Below the pieces are notes generated by a model that saw nothing but the letters and a program-made list of their open reading frames with translations, did not search any database and had not been told where the DNA came from. Below, piece after piece: positions 6,813 to 15,762 of a DNA stretch of 17,054 nt (position 1 is the first letter of the stretch; every line of letters starts with the position of its first letter). Source of the DNA: Anaerofilum faecale (GTDB taxonomy: Bacteria > Bacillota > Clostridia > Oscillospirales > Ruminococcaceae); the NCBI GenBank assembly GCA_019114265.1, contig DXFV01000019.1:1-17054 (forward strand), given 5' to 3'. The translations under genes and the position numbers were made by a program.

Positions 6813-6846
6813 AAAATGAGTCAAATAACGGAAAGGGGGGCTTGGG

Positions 6847-8109
6847 ATGCTCCGATGGGCCAGGCTGGGGGCGCTGCTGCTGGTGCTGCTGCTGACCGGC
6901 TGTGCCGGCACCAGCACGGTGGAAGATCTGCTGCGCGCCCCGCAGCTGTCCACCCAGCTGGCGGTGGTGCAGAAGGCGCTGAACGCCTGGCTGGGGGAAT
7001 CGCCCCAGCTGAAATACCCGCGCAGCGGCGACACCTCCAGCCCCTTTCTGTTCAGCGATCTGGACGGCGACGGCGACGAGGAGGCGGTGGTGCTCTACCA
7101 GAGCGAGACGAGCAGCCTGAACGTGCACTTGGCCGTGCTGGAGCAGCAGGGCGAGGAGTGGCAGGTGACCCAGACGATGGAGGGCCTGGCCTCCAGCGTG
7201 CAGAGCATCGAGCTGGCCGACCTGCACGGCAACGGCGGCCGCGAGCTGGTGGTGGTGTATCCCGGCCCGGCCGACGGCCAGGATTTCCTGGCGGTGTACT
7301 CCTATTCCGATCACACGCTGGAGCGCAACTATATGCGCGCCAGCTCCTGCTATCTGCTGCAGAGCGTGGACGACAGCGGCCGCCAGAGCCTGGTGATCGC
7401 CTACCCCAAGGGCAGCCGGATGGCGCTGGAGGTGCTCACCAGCCGCGAGGGCATGTTCCAGAACACCCAGGAGCTGCTGCTGGACGAGCGCTTCACAGAC
7501 TGCACCCAGCTGTTCTACTCGGCAAAGCCGGGCGTGCGCCGGACCCTGGTGGTGGACGGCGTGGACCAGAGCGGCTACACCATCAGCGAGATCATCGCCT
7601 ACGACCCCACCCGCAACTTCCTCACCCCCTACCGGGGCTACGACGGCGACATCATCGCGGCGTCGGCACGGCTGAAGCCGGGGCTGTCCAGCGCCGACAT
7701 CGACGGCGACGGCGTGGTGGAGATCCCGGTGGAGGAGGAGACGATCACCGGCCTAGACGAAGCGCGCAAGCTGTCCTACGTCACCTGGCGGGACTTCACC
7801 CGCAGCAGCAACACGGTGGTGTGGTTCGGCATCCTGGACGCCGAATACGGATATTTCATCCGCCTGCCGTCGATGTGGCAGGGCCGCATCGCGGTGCGCG
7901 ACGGCGAAGAGGAGGGCAGCTGGGAGGTGTGCAGCCCCGACGGCACCCAGCGCTATCTCACGGTGCAGGTGCGCAGCGTGGACGAGGCGGCGCTGGGGCC
8001 GGGGTATGTGTCGGCCGGGATCATCGGCCAGCACCGGATCATGGTGAACGTGAACCGCAGTTATCTGGAAGATGCCTCGCTGATTCTGGACGGCATCCGG
8101 GTACTGTGA
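6847..8109 (+). CDS. Lipoprotein with FG-GAP/VCBS-like calcium loops, first gene of a two-component operon
   Basis: This 420-residue protein has a classic lipoprotein signal: basic start, hydrophobic LGALLLVLLL and lipobox LTGC with the lipidated cysteine at 19. It should be anchored on the outer face of the membrane. The body contains at least three FG-GAP/VCBS-type segments with Ca-binding-like loops: DLDGDGDEE (71-79), DLHGNGGRE (125-133) and DIDGDGVVE (284-292), each preceded by a hydrophobic strand and followed by VVxxY or similar. This suggests a beta-propeller. Three further cysteines (168, 219, 362) are present. It is followed 33 bases later by a response regulator and then a histidine kinase on the same strand. 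I infer a role as accessory sensor or output of that system; the ligand is unknown. Confidence 0.87.
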   Translation: MLRWARLGALLLVLLLTGCAGTSTVEDLLRAPQLSTQLAVVQKALNAWLGESPQLKYPRSGDTSSPFLFSDLDGDGDEEAVVLYQSETSSLNVHLAVLEQQGEEWQVTQTMEGLASSVQSIELADLHGNGGRELVVVYPGPADGQDFLAVYSYSDHTLERNYMRASSCYLLQSVDDSGRQSLVIAYPKGSRMALEVLTSREGMFQNTQELLLDERFTDCTQLFYSAKPGVRRTLVVDGVDQSGYTISEIIAYDPTRNFLTPYRGYDGDIIAASARLKPGLSSADIDGDGVVEIPVEEETITGLDEARKLSYVTWRDFTRSSNTVVWFGILDAEYGYFIRLPSMWQGRIAVRDGEEEGSWEVCSPDGTQRYLTVQVRSVDEAALGPGYVSAGIIGQHRIMVNVNRSYLEDASLILDGIRVL

Positions 8110-8142
8110 CAGGCATACGCAAAAGGAAAGGACGAAAACAGC

Positions 8143-8838
8143 ATGGCAAGAAAAGTTCTGGTTGTGGAAGACGAGGCGGCCATCCGCGAGCTGATCGCGC
8201 TGAACCTGCGCATGGGGGGCTTCGATGTGGTCGAGGCGGGCAGCGCCGAGGAGGCGTCCCAGCGGCTGAGCATCGGCGTGTTCGACGCGGCGATCCTGGA
8301 CGTGATGCTGCCCGGGCGGGACGGCTTTTCGCTGTGTGAGAGCATACGGCGGCAGAACAACTCCATCGGCATCATCATCCTCAGCGCCAAGGGGCAGGAG
8401 CAGGACAAGATCCGCGGGCTGTCCATCGGGGCCGACGACTATATGACCAAGCCGTTCAGCGTCAGCGAGCTGCTGGCGCGGGTGGAGGCGCTGTGCCGCC
8501 GGGTGGGCCGCAGCGCCCCCGAAGCGCCCGAGGAGGTGTCCCGCATCCAGAGCGGCTGTTTTGTGCTGGACAAGAAAAGCCGCATCCTGTACAAGAACGA
8601 TTCCCCCATCGACCTCACGCAGGTGGAGTTCCAGATCATGGAGCTGTTCTTCCAGAACCAGGGCGTGGCGCTGGTGCGCGAGAAGATCCTGGAGGGGGTG
8701 TGGGGCAAGAACTATTTTGGCGACGTGAAGATCGTGGATGTGAACATCCGCCGCCTTCGCATGAAGATCGAGGACGAGCCGTCCAACCCGCAGCACATCC
8801 TGACGGTGTGGGGCTACGGCTACCGCTGGAACGGCTGA
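8143..8838 (+). CDS. OmpR/PhoB-family response regulator
   Basis: This 231-residue DNA-binding regulator has a receiver domain (3-118) with the acidic pair E9/D10, phospho-acceptor D53 (AAILDVMLPGRDGF), S81 in the switch position usually held by Ser/Thr, and K103 in the MTKPF motif. A winged-helix domain (about 133-231) ends with the family signature VDVNIRRLRMKIE and LTVWGYGYRW. It should be phosphorylated by the kinase encoded 19 bases downstream and then bind promoter repeats. ATG 8143 follows AAAGGAAAGGA. Specific targets cannot be read from the sequence, though the divergent promoter region 6661-6846 is an obvious candidate. Length and all key residues are normal. Confidence 0.95.
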   Translation: MARKVLVVEDEAAIRELIALNLRMGGFDVVEAGSAEEASQRLSIGVFDAAILDVMLPGRDGFSLCESIRRQNNSIGIIILSAKGQEQDKIRGLSIGADDYMTKPFSVSELLARVEALCRRVGRSAPEAPEEVSRIQSGCFVLDKKSRILYKNDSPIDLTQVEFQIMELFFQNQGVALVREKILEGVWGKNYFGDVKIVDVNIRRLRMKIEDEPSNPQHILTVWGYGYRWNG

Positions 8839-8857
8839 CGGAAAGGACCCTTCGCTT

Positions 8858-10303
8858 ATGAGCCACGGCATCACACGAAAATGGATCACCACAAATCTGC
8901 TGCTGCTGGTGCTGCTGCTGGCGGGGGCCGAGATCCTGTTTGTTTCGTCCCAGACCCAGAGCTACTACAACGCCGTGCGCCAGGCCATCCACAACCGGTA
9001 TTCCAGCATCGCCGGCCAGCTGCAGGTGACCGGCAACTCCGAGACCGAGGCCACCGACACCAGCCAGGCGCGCGCGCTGTTCCTGCGCAGCATGGTGGAG
9101 CAGTTCGACGCCAAAGACCGCTTCGAGCTGATGCTGCTGCGCAGCGGCGGCCAGGTGCTGGCCAGCTCCAGCGGCCGCATCGCCGGCATCTCGGTGCCGG
9201 AGGACTACCGCCTGGCGCTGGAGAGCGACAACGGGCGGGGCGAGAGCGTCTACTATTCCACCGCCGGCGAAAAGGTGATGGCGGTGACCTACCTGGTGCC
9301 CTATGCCGCGGGCGACATCCAGGCCATCCGGCTGGTCACCAGCCTGACGCTGGTGGACGCGCAGCTCACCCGCCTGTTCCAGGTGTCGGTGGGCGTGTGC
9401 GCGGCCATCCTGCTGTTCAGCGTCATCTCGGGGCTGTTCTTCGTGCGGGGCATCGTGGTGCCGCTGGGCGAGGTGGAGGCCAGCACCCGGCGCATCGCGC
9501 GCGGCGAGCTGGACGCCCGCATCGAGCAGGAGTATGAGGGCGAGATCGGCCGCCTGTGCGAGAGCATCAACCACATGGCCGAGGAGCTGGGCCGGTCTGA
9601 GCAGATGAAAAACGAGTTCATCAGCAGCGTCAGCCACGAGCTGCGCACCCCGCTCACCTCGATCAAGGGGTGGATGGAAACGCTGTCCCGCCTGCCGCCC
9701 GACGATCCCCACTATCAAAAGGGCATGGAGATCATCACCAGCGAGACCCAGCGCCTGTACGACATGGTGGAGGAACTGCTGGATTTCTCCCGGATGCAGA
9801 ACGGCGTCAAGCTGCAGTGCGAGCGGCTGGACCTGGTGGCCGAGGTCAGCGACGCGGCGCTGATGATCGAGGCGCGCATCGCCGGCCAGGGGCTGCACCT
9901 GTCGTATGAGGAACCGGAACTTCCGCTGCCGGTCTGGGCCGACCGCAACCGCCTGCGCCAGGTGTTCGTGAACGTGCTGGACAACGCGGTGAAATACTCG
10001 CCGCCGGACGGCACTATCTTCATCGACCTGCTGCAGGACGGCGAGAGTGCCTTTGTGGAGATCCGCGACCAGGGGCGCGGCATCACGCCGGAGGACCTGG
10101 AAAACGTCAAACAGAAATTCTTCAAGGGCAAGAACTCGGTGCGCGGCAGCGGCATCGGCCTTGCGGTGGTGGACGAGATCGTCCGCGCGCTGGACGGCGA
10201 GGTGAACATCGCCAGCACGGTGGGCGTCGGCACCACGGTGACCATCCGCCTGCCGATGCTGGGCGCGGCCGGGCCGGTGCCCCAGTCCCGCCCGCCGGGC
10301 TGA
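8858..10303 (+). CDS. Membrane sensor histidine kinase (HAMP-HisKA-HATPase)
   Basis: This 481-residue kinase has TM1 at about 11-30, an outer sensor region of about 145 residues (31-175), TM2 at about 177-200 and a HAMP linker at about 197-248. HisKA carries H260 in ISSVSHELRTPLTS. The ATPase domain shows the N box with N376 (NVLDNAVKYS), the G1 box DQGRG (404-408) and the G2 box GSGIGLAVV (430-438). It resembles the PhoR/ResE/WalK type. The outer sensor region has no domain I can name, although its strand pattern fits a PAS-like (PDC/sCache) fold. ATG 8858 follows GAAAGGA at 8841-8847. It closes the lipoprotein-regulator-kinase operon; a terminator follows about 70 bases later. A short Pro-rich tail (PVPQSRPPG) follows the ATPase. 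Confidence 0.95.
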   Translation: MSHGITRKWITTNLLLLVLLLAGAEILFVSSQTQSYYNAVRQAIHNRYSSIAGQLQVTGNSETEATDTSQARALFLRSMVEQFDAKDRFELMLLRSGGQVLASSSGRIAGISVPEDYRLALESDNGRGESVYYSTAGEKVMAVTYLVPYAAGDIQAIRLVTSLTLVDAQLTRLFQVSVGVCAAILLFSVISGLFFVRGIVVPLGEVEASTRRIARGELDARIEQEYEGEIGRLCESINHMAEELGRSEQMKNEFISSVSHELRTPLTSIKGWMETLSRLPPDDPHYQKGMEIITSETQRLYDMVEELLDFSRMQNGVKLQCERLDLVAEVSDAALMIEARIAGQGLHLSYEEPELPLPVWADRNRLRQVFVNVLDNAVKYSPPDGTIFIDLLQDGESAFVEIRDQGRGITPEDLENVKQKFFKGKNSVRGSGIGLAVVDEIVRALDGEVNIASTVGVGTTVTIRLPMLGAAGPVPQSRPPG

Positions 10304-10308
10304 GCGCC

Positions 10309-10370
10309 GGATGAGGTGGAATCTTGCCGGCAGCCCCGATCTCCCCCAAATCCGCTTTCGCCAAAGCGGA
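10309..10370 (-). repeat. Dispersed double-hairpin repeat, copy 2 (rearranged)
   Basis: GGATGAGGTGGAATCT (10309-10324) is the inverse of the 16-base box at 3711-3726 with one mismatch. A 26-base spacer (10325-10350) and a perfect 8-base hairpin follow (TCCGCTTT at 10351-10358, AAAGCGGA at 10363-10370). A second hairpin that doubles as terminator abuts it. The overall plan (box plus two hairpins) matches copy 1, but the box points the other way. Confidence 0.6.
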
Positions 10371-10402
10371 GCGCCTTCCCGCACAAGGGAGGGCGCTTTT
10401 TT
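10371..10402 (+). terminator. Terminator of the two-component operon
   Basis: GCGCCTTCCC (10371-10380) pairs with GGGAGGGCGC (10387-10396, one G-U) around a 6-base loop and is followed by TTTTTTG. It lies 68 bases past the kinase stop and forms the second hairpin of the repeat copy, so the repeat appears to have supplied the terminator. Confidence 0.88.
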
Positions 10403-10430
10403 GTACACAAAAAATTTGCAGATGCAGCCC

Positions 10431-10459
10431 TGTACAAGCCTGTGCGAAAGGTGTACAAT
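10431..10459 (+). promoter_or_regulatory. Promoter of yqhQ-prmC
   Basis: TGTACA (10431-10436) and TACAAT (10454-10459) are 17 bases apart, 79 bases upstream of ATG 10538. TTTGCA at 10415 is a less well spaced alternative -35. The leader contains a 7-base hairpin (CGCCCGC 10505-10511, GCGGGCG 10517-10523) that ends just before the GGAGGA ribosome site. Confidence 0.65.
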
Positions 10460-10537
10460 AAAATACTGGCAGTCTGTATCCGGCTGCTGCAATTCAAACA
10501 ACACCGCCCGCACGCGGCGGGCGTTTCGGAGGAACAG

Positions 10538-11464
10538 ATGAAGGAAAAATTCAAGACGTCGGTGGGCGGCCAGGCGCTGATGGAGGGCGTGATGATGCGC
10601 GGCCCGGCCAGCCTGTGCATGGCGGTGCGCCGCCCGGACGGCACGCTGGACATCACCACCCAGCCGCTCACCGCCCGCAAATGGCAGAAGATCCCGCTGG
10701 TGCGGGGCGTCTGCGGCATGATCGACAACCTGGTTTTGGGCTACCAGTGCCTGATGCATTCGGCCGAGGTGAGCGTGGGCGAGGAGGCCTTCGAGGCCGA
10801 GGAATCCGCCTTCGACCGCTGGGTGGAGACGCATCTGGGCGAAAAGGCGCAGAACTTCGTCATGGCGCTGGCGGCGGTGCTGGGCGGCATGCTGGCGCTG
10901 GTGCTGTTTCTGGTGCTGCCCACCGTCATCACCGGCGCGCTGGCGCGCTTTCTGCCGCTGGACGGCTGGCGCGCCCTGCTGGAGGGCGTCCTGAAGGTGG
11001 CCATCTTCGTGGGATACCTGGCGCTGGTGCGCAACATGAAGGAAATGAAGCGGATGTTCCGCTACCACGGCGCCGAGCACAAGACCATCGCCTGCTATGA
11101 GGCGGGCGAGGAGCTGACGGTGGAGAACGTCCGCCGCCACACCCGGTTCCACCCCCGCTGCGGCACCAGCTTCCTGGTGCTGGTGCTGCTCATCAGCATC
11201 CTGGTGTCCAGCGTGCTGCCCTGGAGCAGCACCGGCCTGCGGGTGGTGCTGAAGCTGCTGGTGCTGCCGGTGGTGATGGGCATCAGCTACGAGCTCATCA
11301 AGCTGGCCGGCCGCTGCGACAACATCGTCACCCGCATCATCTCGGCGCCGGGGCTGTGGCTGCAAAGGCTCACCACCGCCGAACCGGACGACTCGATGAT
11401 CGAGACCGCCATCGCGGCGGTGCTGCCGGTGCTGCCCGAAAAGCCGGAGGACGGCCTGTGGTGA
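10538..11464 (+). CDS. yqhQ: DUF1385 membrane protein, YqhQ family
   Basis: This 308-residue membrane protein belongs to DUF1385 (PF07136; B. subtilis YqhQ). Signatures are SVGGQALMEGVMMRGP (8-23), FRYHGAEHKTIACYE (174-188) and HPRCGTSF (205-212), rich in His, Glu and Cys and suggestive of metal binding. Hydrophobic helices lie near 107-133, 147-164, 211-228 and 236-256. The biochemical role is not known to me. ATG 10538 follows GGAGGA at 10528-10533. The stop overlaps the GTG start of prmC (GTGA), so the two are translationally coupled. Sitting next to prmC is a common arrangement in Firmicutes, where prfA and thymidine kinase genes may also be near; neither is present here. Confidence 0.92.
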   Translation: MKEKFKTSVGGQALMEGVMMRGPASLCMAVRRPDGTLDITTQPLTARKWQKIPLVRGVCGMIDNLVLGYQCLMHSAEVSVGEEAFEAEESAFDRWVETHLGEKAQNFVMALAAVLGGMLALVLFLVLPTVITGALARFLPLDGWRALLEGVLKVAIFVGYLALVRNMKEMKRMFRYHGAEHKTIACYEAGEELTVENVRRHTRFHPRCGTSFLVLVLLISILVSSVLPWSSTGLRVVLKLLVLPVVMGISYELIKLAGRCDNIVTRIISAPGLWLQRLTTAEPDDSMIETAIAAVLPVLPEKPEDGLW

Positions 11465-12402
11465 GCGAGCGCGGGCAGGGCCTCGGCGCGAACACGGCGG
11501 TGCGCCGGGTGTGCGAAGCGCTGAAAGCCGCCGGCATCCCGGACAGCGATGCCGCCTTTGAGGCGCTGTGCCTCGTGCGGGCCGCGCTGGACGGGCAGGA
11601 CCCCCGCCTGGCCGGCGCCCTGACCGAACCGCAGGCCGTGCGCCTGCGCGCGCTCTGTGCCCGGCGGGCGGCGCGGGAACCGCTGCAATACATCCTGGGC
11701 CGCTGGCCGTTCCTGGACGTGGAGCTGGAGGTGGGGCCCGGCGTGCTGATCCCCCGCGAGGACACCGAGATCCTGTGCCTGGCAGCCGCCGACTGCCTGC
11801 GCCGGATGGGCGCGCCGGCCGACGACAGCTTTGCCGCCCTGCTGGGCGGCTGGCCGGACGGTCCCGACAGCCGGCCCGCACAGGGGACGCCCCGCCTGGC
11901 CGACCTCTGCGCCGGCAGCGGCTGCGTGGGGCTGGGCGTCTGCCGCCTGGCGCCGACGGCACAGGTGACGGCGGTGGAAAAAAGCCCCGCCGCCTGGCCC
12001 TACCTCTGCCGCAACACCGCCGGCAGCCGGGTGACGCCGGTGCAGGCGGACGTGTTCGGCGCGGAAGAAACGCTGGAGGGCGGGCTGTGGGTGATCGCCT
12101 CGAATCCGCCCTATGTCACCGCCGCCGAGATGGCGGCGCTCGCGCCGGAGCTGGCCTTTGAGCCGCGGATGGCGCTGTATGCCCCCGACGAAGGGCTCGC
12201 CTTTTACAAATACTTCGCCGCGCACTGGCGGCGGCTGCTGGCGCCGGGCGGCTGGATGGCCTTTGAGATCGGCGCGGCGCAGGGAGCGGATGTGGAAGGC
12301 ATCCTGCAGGCGGCGGGCGCTTCGTATGTCCAGCGTCTGGCCGACGGCGCGGGCCGCGACCGCGTGGTGCGCGCCCGGTTCGACAGGCTGCAAGACCAAT
12401 AA
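11461..12402 (+). CDS. prmC: Peptide chain release factor N5-glutamine methyltransferase
   Basis: PrmC methylates the glutamine of the GGQ motif in release factors RF1 and RF2, using S-adenosylmethionine, which makes termination efficient. The 313-residue protein has the helical N-terminal domain (1-75), the conserved REPLQYILGRWPFLDVELEV stretch with IPREDTE (98-104), SAM motif I LADLCAGSGCVGLG (147-159) and the catalytic NPPYV (215-219). The GTG start at 11461 shares GTGA with the yqhQ stop and has GGAGG at 11446-11450, so I reject the longer in-frame start at 11356. The stretch between DTE and motif I is somewhat long (about 40 residues with a Gly/Pro/Asp-rich insert at 129-143). Motif I has CAGSGCVG in place of the more usual GTGSGAI. 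Confidence 0.93.
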   Translation: MSERGQGLGANTAVRRVCEALKAAGIPDSDAAFEALCLVRAALDGQDPRLAGALTEPQAVRLRALCARRAAREPLQYILGRWPFLDVELEVGPGVLIPREDTEILCLAAADCLRRMGAPADDSFAALLGGWPDGPDSRPAQGTPRLADLCAGSGCVGLGVCRLAPTAQVTAVEKSPAAWPYLCRNTAGSRVTPVQADVFGAEETLEGGLWVIASNPPYVTAAEMAALAPELAFEPRMALYAPDEGLAFYKYFAAHWRRLLAPGGWMAFEIGAAQGADVEGILQAAGASYVQRLADGAGRDRVVRARFDRLQDQ

Positions 12403-12439
12403 ACCGGACACAGAAAGCCGGCAAACCGCCTCTGCCGCC

Positions 12440-12469
12440 TTGCAAATCGGGGGCGCAATCGGGTATAAT
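12440..12469 (+). promoter_or_regulatory. recA promoter
   Basis: TTGCAA (12440-12445) and TATAAT (12464-12469) are 18 bases apart, 79 bases before ATG 12548. The -10 lies inside an odd palindrome GGTAT-A-ATACC (12462-12472). No GAAC-N4-GTTC LexA box of Firmicutes type is visible nearby. Confidence 0.8.
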
Positions 12470-12499
12470 ACCATCGGAAGAAACAAAACAGGAAACATC

Positions 12500-12528
12500 T
12501 TGCGGGCCGCGAAAGAACCGGGCCGCAA
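12500..12528 (+). promoter_or_regulatory. Stem-loop in the recA leader
   Basis: TTGCGGGCCG (12500-12509) pairs with CGGGCCGCAA (12519-12528) with a single internal G-G mismatch and a 9-base A-rich loop. It ends 8 bases before the AGGAGG ribosome site and has no T-run, so it may affect mRNA stability or ribosome access and is not a terminator. Confidence 0.5.
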
Positions 12529-12547
12529 ACCCATACAGGAGGACGCA

Positions 12548-13719
<1,172 letters not shown>

Positions 13720-13723
<4 letters not shown>

Positions 13724-14409
13724 ACACCGAGCTGCCCGCCCAGGCGGTGCTCACCTCCTGCAGCCGCACCAAACAGGGGCTGCTGGCGCTGTTCACCGCC
13801 GACGGCTTTCTGTTCTCGGTGGACGAGGAGACCTTCGCCGCCTTCCATCTGGCACAGGCGATCCAAAACAGCTCCCCGCTGGCCGGCGGGGAGCTTGCCG
13901 CGCTTGCGGCCAAAAGCGAATCGGCCCACGCAAAGCAGACGGCCCTGCGCCTTGTGGGCGCCCGCCGCCACGCCGCCGCCGAGCTGTACCGCAAGCTGTG
14001 CCAGAAATACGACGACCGCGCCGCCGCCTGGGCGGTGGCCGAGATGCAGCGCACCGGCTGGCTGGACGACCGGGAATTCGCCCGCGCCCGCATCGCCGCG
14101 CTGGTGCGCAAACAGCGCAGCCGCACCGCCATCCTGCACGACCTCGCCGCCCACGGAGTGGACAGGGAGCTGGCCCGCGAGGTGCTGGACGAGATGTGCG
14201 AGGAGGAGAGCTGCGGCAACGACGCCGCGCTGGAAAAGCTGCTGGAGGGCGCCTATCTGCGCAGGATGACGCAGGGGGAGCACCGGAAGGTGCAGGCCGC
14301 GCTGGCGCGCCGGGGCTTTGGCTGCGGCGAGATCCGCCGGGCGATGGACGCATGGCGCGCCCGCCACGAATACGAAACCGACGACATACAGACAGGAGAA
14401 TGGGAATGA
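13720..14409 (+). CDS. recX: RecX family regulator of RecA
   Basis: RecX binds RecA filaments and usually limits their growth. This 229-residue protein is helical, with the family three-helix repeats recognisable in LRLVGARRHAAAELYRKL (about 76-93), TGWLDDREFARARI (about 111-125) and ILHDLAAHGVDRELAREVLD, then ALARRGFGCGEIRRAMDAW near the end. The N-terminal 65 residues (from NTELPAQAVLTS, with LFTADGFLFSVDEETFAAF) form a beta-rich extension, as in longer Gram-positive RecX. ATG 13720 overlaps the recA stop (ATGA) and the stop overlaps the rimO start the same way, so expression is tied to RecA translation. That gives a fixed RecA:RecX link in one mRNA. Confidence 0.9.
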
Positions 14410-15722
14410 CAATTGCACTGATCTCTTTGGGTTGCCCCAAAAATCAGGTGGACGCCGACGTGATGTGCCGCCGCCTGCTGGAGGCCGGCCACACCACCAC
14501 CGCCGATCTGTCCGAGGCCGACATGATCCTGGTGAACACCTGCGGCTTCATCGACAGCGCCAAGCAGGAGGCCATCGAGAACATCCTGATGGCCTGCGAA
14601 TACAAACAGCAGAACCCGGACCTGAAGGTGGTGGTCACCGGCTGTCTGGCCGAGCGCTACCGCAGCCAGATCCTCGCCGAGATCCCCGAGGTGGACGGCG
14701 TGGTGGGCCTGGGCAGCGCGGAGGCCATCGTGTCCATCCTCGCGCGCATCGCCGGGGGCGAGACGGTGGAGAGGTACGGCCCCAAGACCGCCCTGCCGCT
14801 GGGCGGCGCGCGGGTCGTCAGCACCCCGGCGCACTACGCCTACCTGAAGATCGCCGAGGGCTGCAACAACCGCTGCCACTACTGCGCCATCCCCTCCATC
14901 CGCGGCCCGCTGCGCAGCCGCACGGTGGAGGACTGCACCGCCGAGGCGCGCTGGCTGGCCGGACAGGGCGTGAAAGAGCTGATCGTGGTGGCGCAGGACG
15001 TCACCGCCTTCGGCGACGACCGCGGCGAAAACGAGATCTGCCGCCTGCTGGACGAGCTGCAGGCGGTGGAGGGCATCGAGTGGATCCGCCTGCTGTACGC
15101 CTATCCCGAGCGCATCACCGACGAGTTCATCGCCGCGATGGTCCGCAATCCCAAGGTGCTGCACTATCTCGACATGCCCATCCAGCACTCCGACAGCCGG
15201 GTGCTGAAAAGCATGAACCGCAAGGGCGACGAGCAGGTCATCCGCTCGGCGGCGGCGCGCCTGCGCGCGGCCATGCCGGACATCACCCTGCGCACCACCC
15301 TGATCGCGGGCTATCCCGGCGAGACCGAGGAGGAGTTTGCCCGCCTGCAGCAGTTCGTGCGCGAGATGCGGTTCGACCGCCTGGGCTGCTTTGCCTACTC
15401 GCAGGAGGAGGGCACCGTCGCCGCCGCGATGGACGGCCAGCTGGACGAGGACACCAAGCAGCAGCGGGCCGACAGCATCATGCGCATCCAGACCGGCATC
15501 ATGGCCGAGCTGCAGGCCGAAAAGGTGGGCCGCACCCTCACCGTGCTCTGCGACGGGCAGGACGAGGAGAGCGGGCTGTACCTGTGCCGCAGCACCGCCG
15601 ACGCGCCCGACATCGACGGCGCCGTCTGCGTGGCCAGCGACGAGCCGCTGTACCCGGGCGAGTTCTACACCGTGCTGGTGGAGGAGAGCGACGAGTACGA
15701 CCTCTACGGCCGCCTGGCATAA
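14406..15722 (+). CDS. rimO: Ribosomal protein S12 methylthiotransferase
   Basis: RimO is a radical-SAM enzyme that adds a methylthio group to an aspartate of ribosomal protein S12. The 438-residue protein has the UPF0004 N-terminal domain with cluster cysteines C10 (ISLGCPKNQVD), C46 (NTCGFI) and C80 (VVTGCLAE), the radical-SAM CxxxCxxC at C153/C157/C160 (EGCNNRCHYCAIP), and a C-terminal TRAM domain (about 372-438). The opening LGCPKNQVDAD and the QEEGT and DEYDLYGRL stretches mark RimO rather than MiaB. The start at 14406 overlaps the recX stop by ATGA. Length is normal. pgsA follows after 73 bases, a common Firmicutes neighbour. Confidence 0.95.
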   Translation: MTIALISLGCPKNQVDADVMCRRLLEAGHTTTADLSEADMILVNTCGFIDSAKQEAIENILMACEYKQQNPDLKVVVTGCLAERYRSQILAEIPEVDGVVGLGSAEAIVSILARIAGGETVERYGPKTALPLGGARVVSTPAHYAYLKIAEGCNNRCHYCAIPSIRGPLRSRTVEDCTAEARWLAGQGVKELIVVAQDVTAFGDDRGENEICRLLDELQAVEGIEWIRLLYAYPERITDEFIAAMVRNPKVLHYLDMPIQHSDSRVLKSMNRKGDEQVIRSAAARLRAAMPDITLRTTLIAGYPGETEEEFARLQQFVREMRFDRLGCFAYSQEEGTVAAAMDGQLDEDTKQQRADSIMRIQTGIMAELQAEKVGRTLTVLCDGQDEESGLYLCRSTADAPDIDGAVCVASDEPLYPGEFYTVLVEESDEYDLYGRLA

Positions 15723-15740
15723 ATCTGTAATGGCCGTTTT

Positions 15741-15762
15741 CGCTGTGCTCTTGCAGCGAAGA
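15741..15762 (+). other. Short hairpin between rimO and pgsA
   Basis: A 7-base inverted repeat, TTCGCTG ... CAGCGAA, with an 8-base loop lies in the 73-base gap between rimO and pgsA (limits accurate to a few bases). It has no T-run, so it is more likely an mRNA processing or stability element than a terminator, and I see no clear promoter here. Confidence 0.35.

Noticed and set aside
4882..6819. Long plus-strand frame opposite the unknown membrane protein
   Set aside because: The minus-strand protein has a coherent membrane topology and a ribosome site at its start. The plus frame is Val/Gly/His-rich with no domains.
10311..10541. Short plus-strand frames across the yqhQ promoter
   Set aside because: They run through the repeat, terminator and leader and have no ribosome site. 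The DUF1385 family start fits ATG 10538.
11356..11460. Longer prmC start at 11356
   Set aside because: It would overlap yqhQ by over 100 bases, and the added residues do not resemble PrmC; GTG 11461 has the ribosome site and a coupled GTGA.
8636..11962. A very long minus-strand open frame (over 1,100 codons) spanning the kinase, yqhQ and prmC
   Set aside because: It is antisense to three well-supported genes, has low-complexity His/Gln/Arg/Ala-rich translation, and crosses a terminator and promoter. It is a by-product of high GC at third codon positions.
12403..12547. LexA/SOS box before recA
   Set aside because: I looked for GAAC-N4-GTTC and close variants and found only single half-site-like GAAC at 12515-12518 without a partner.
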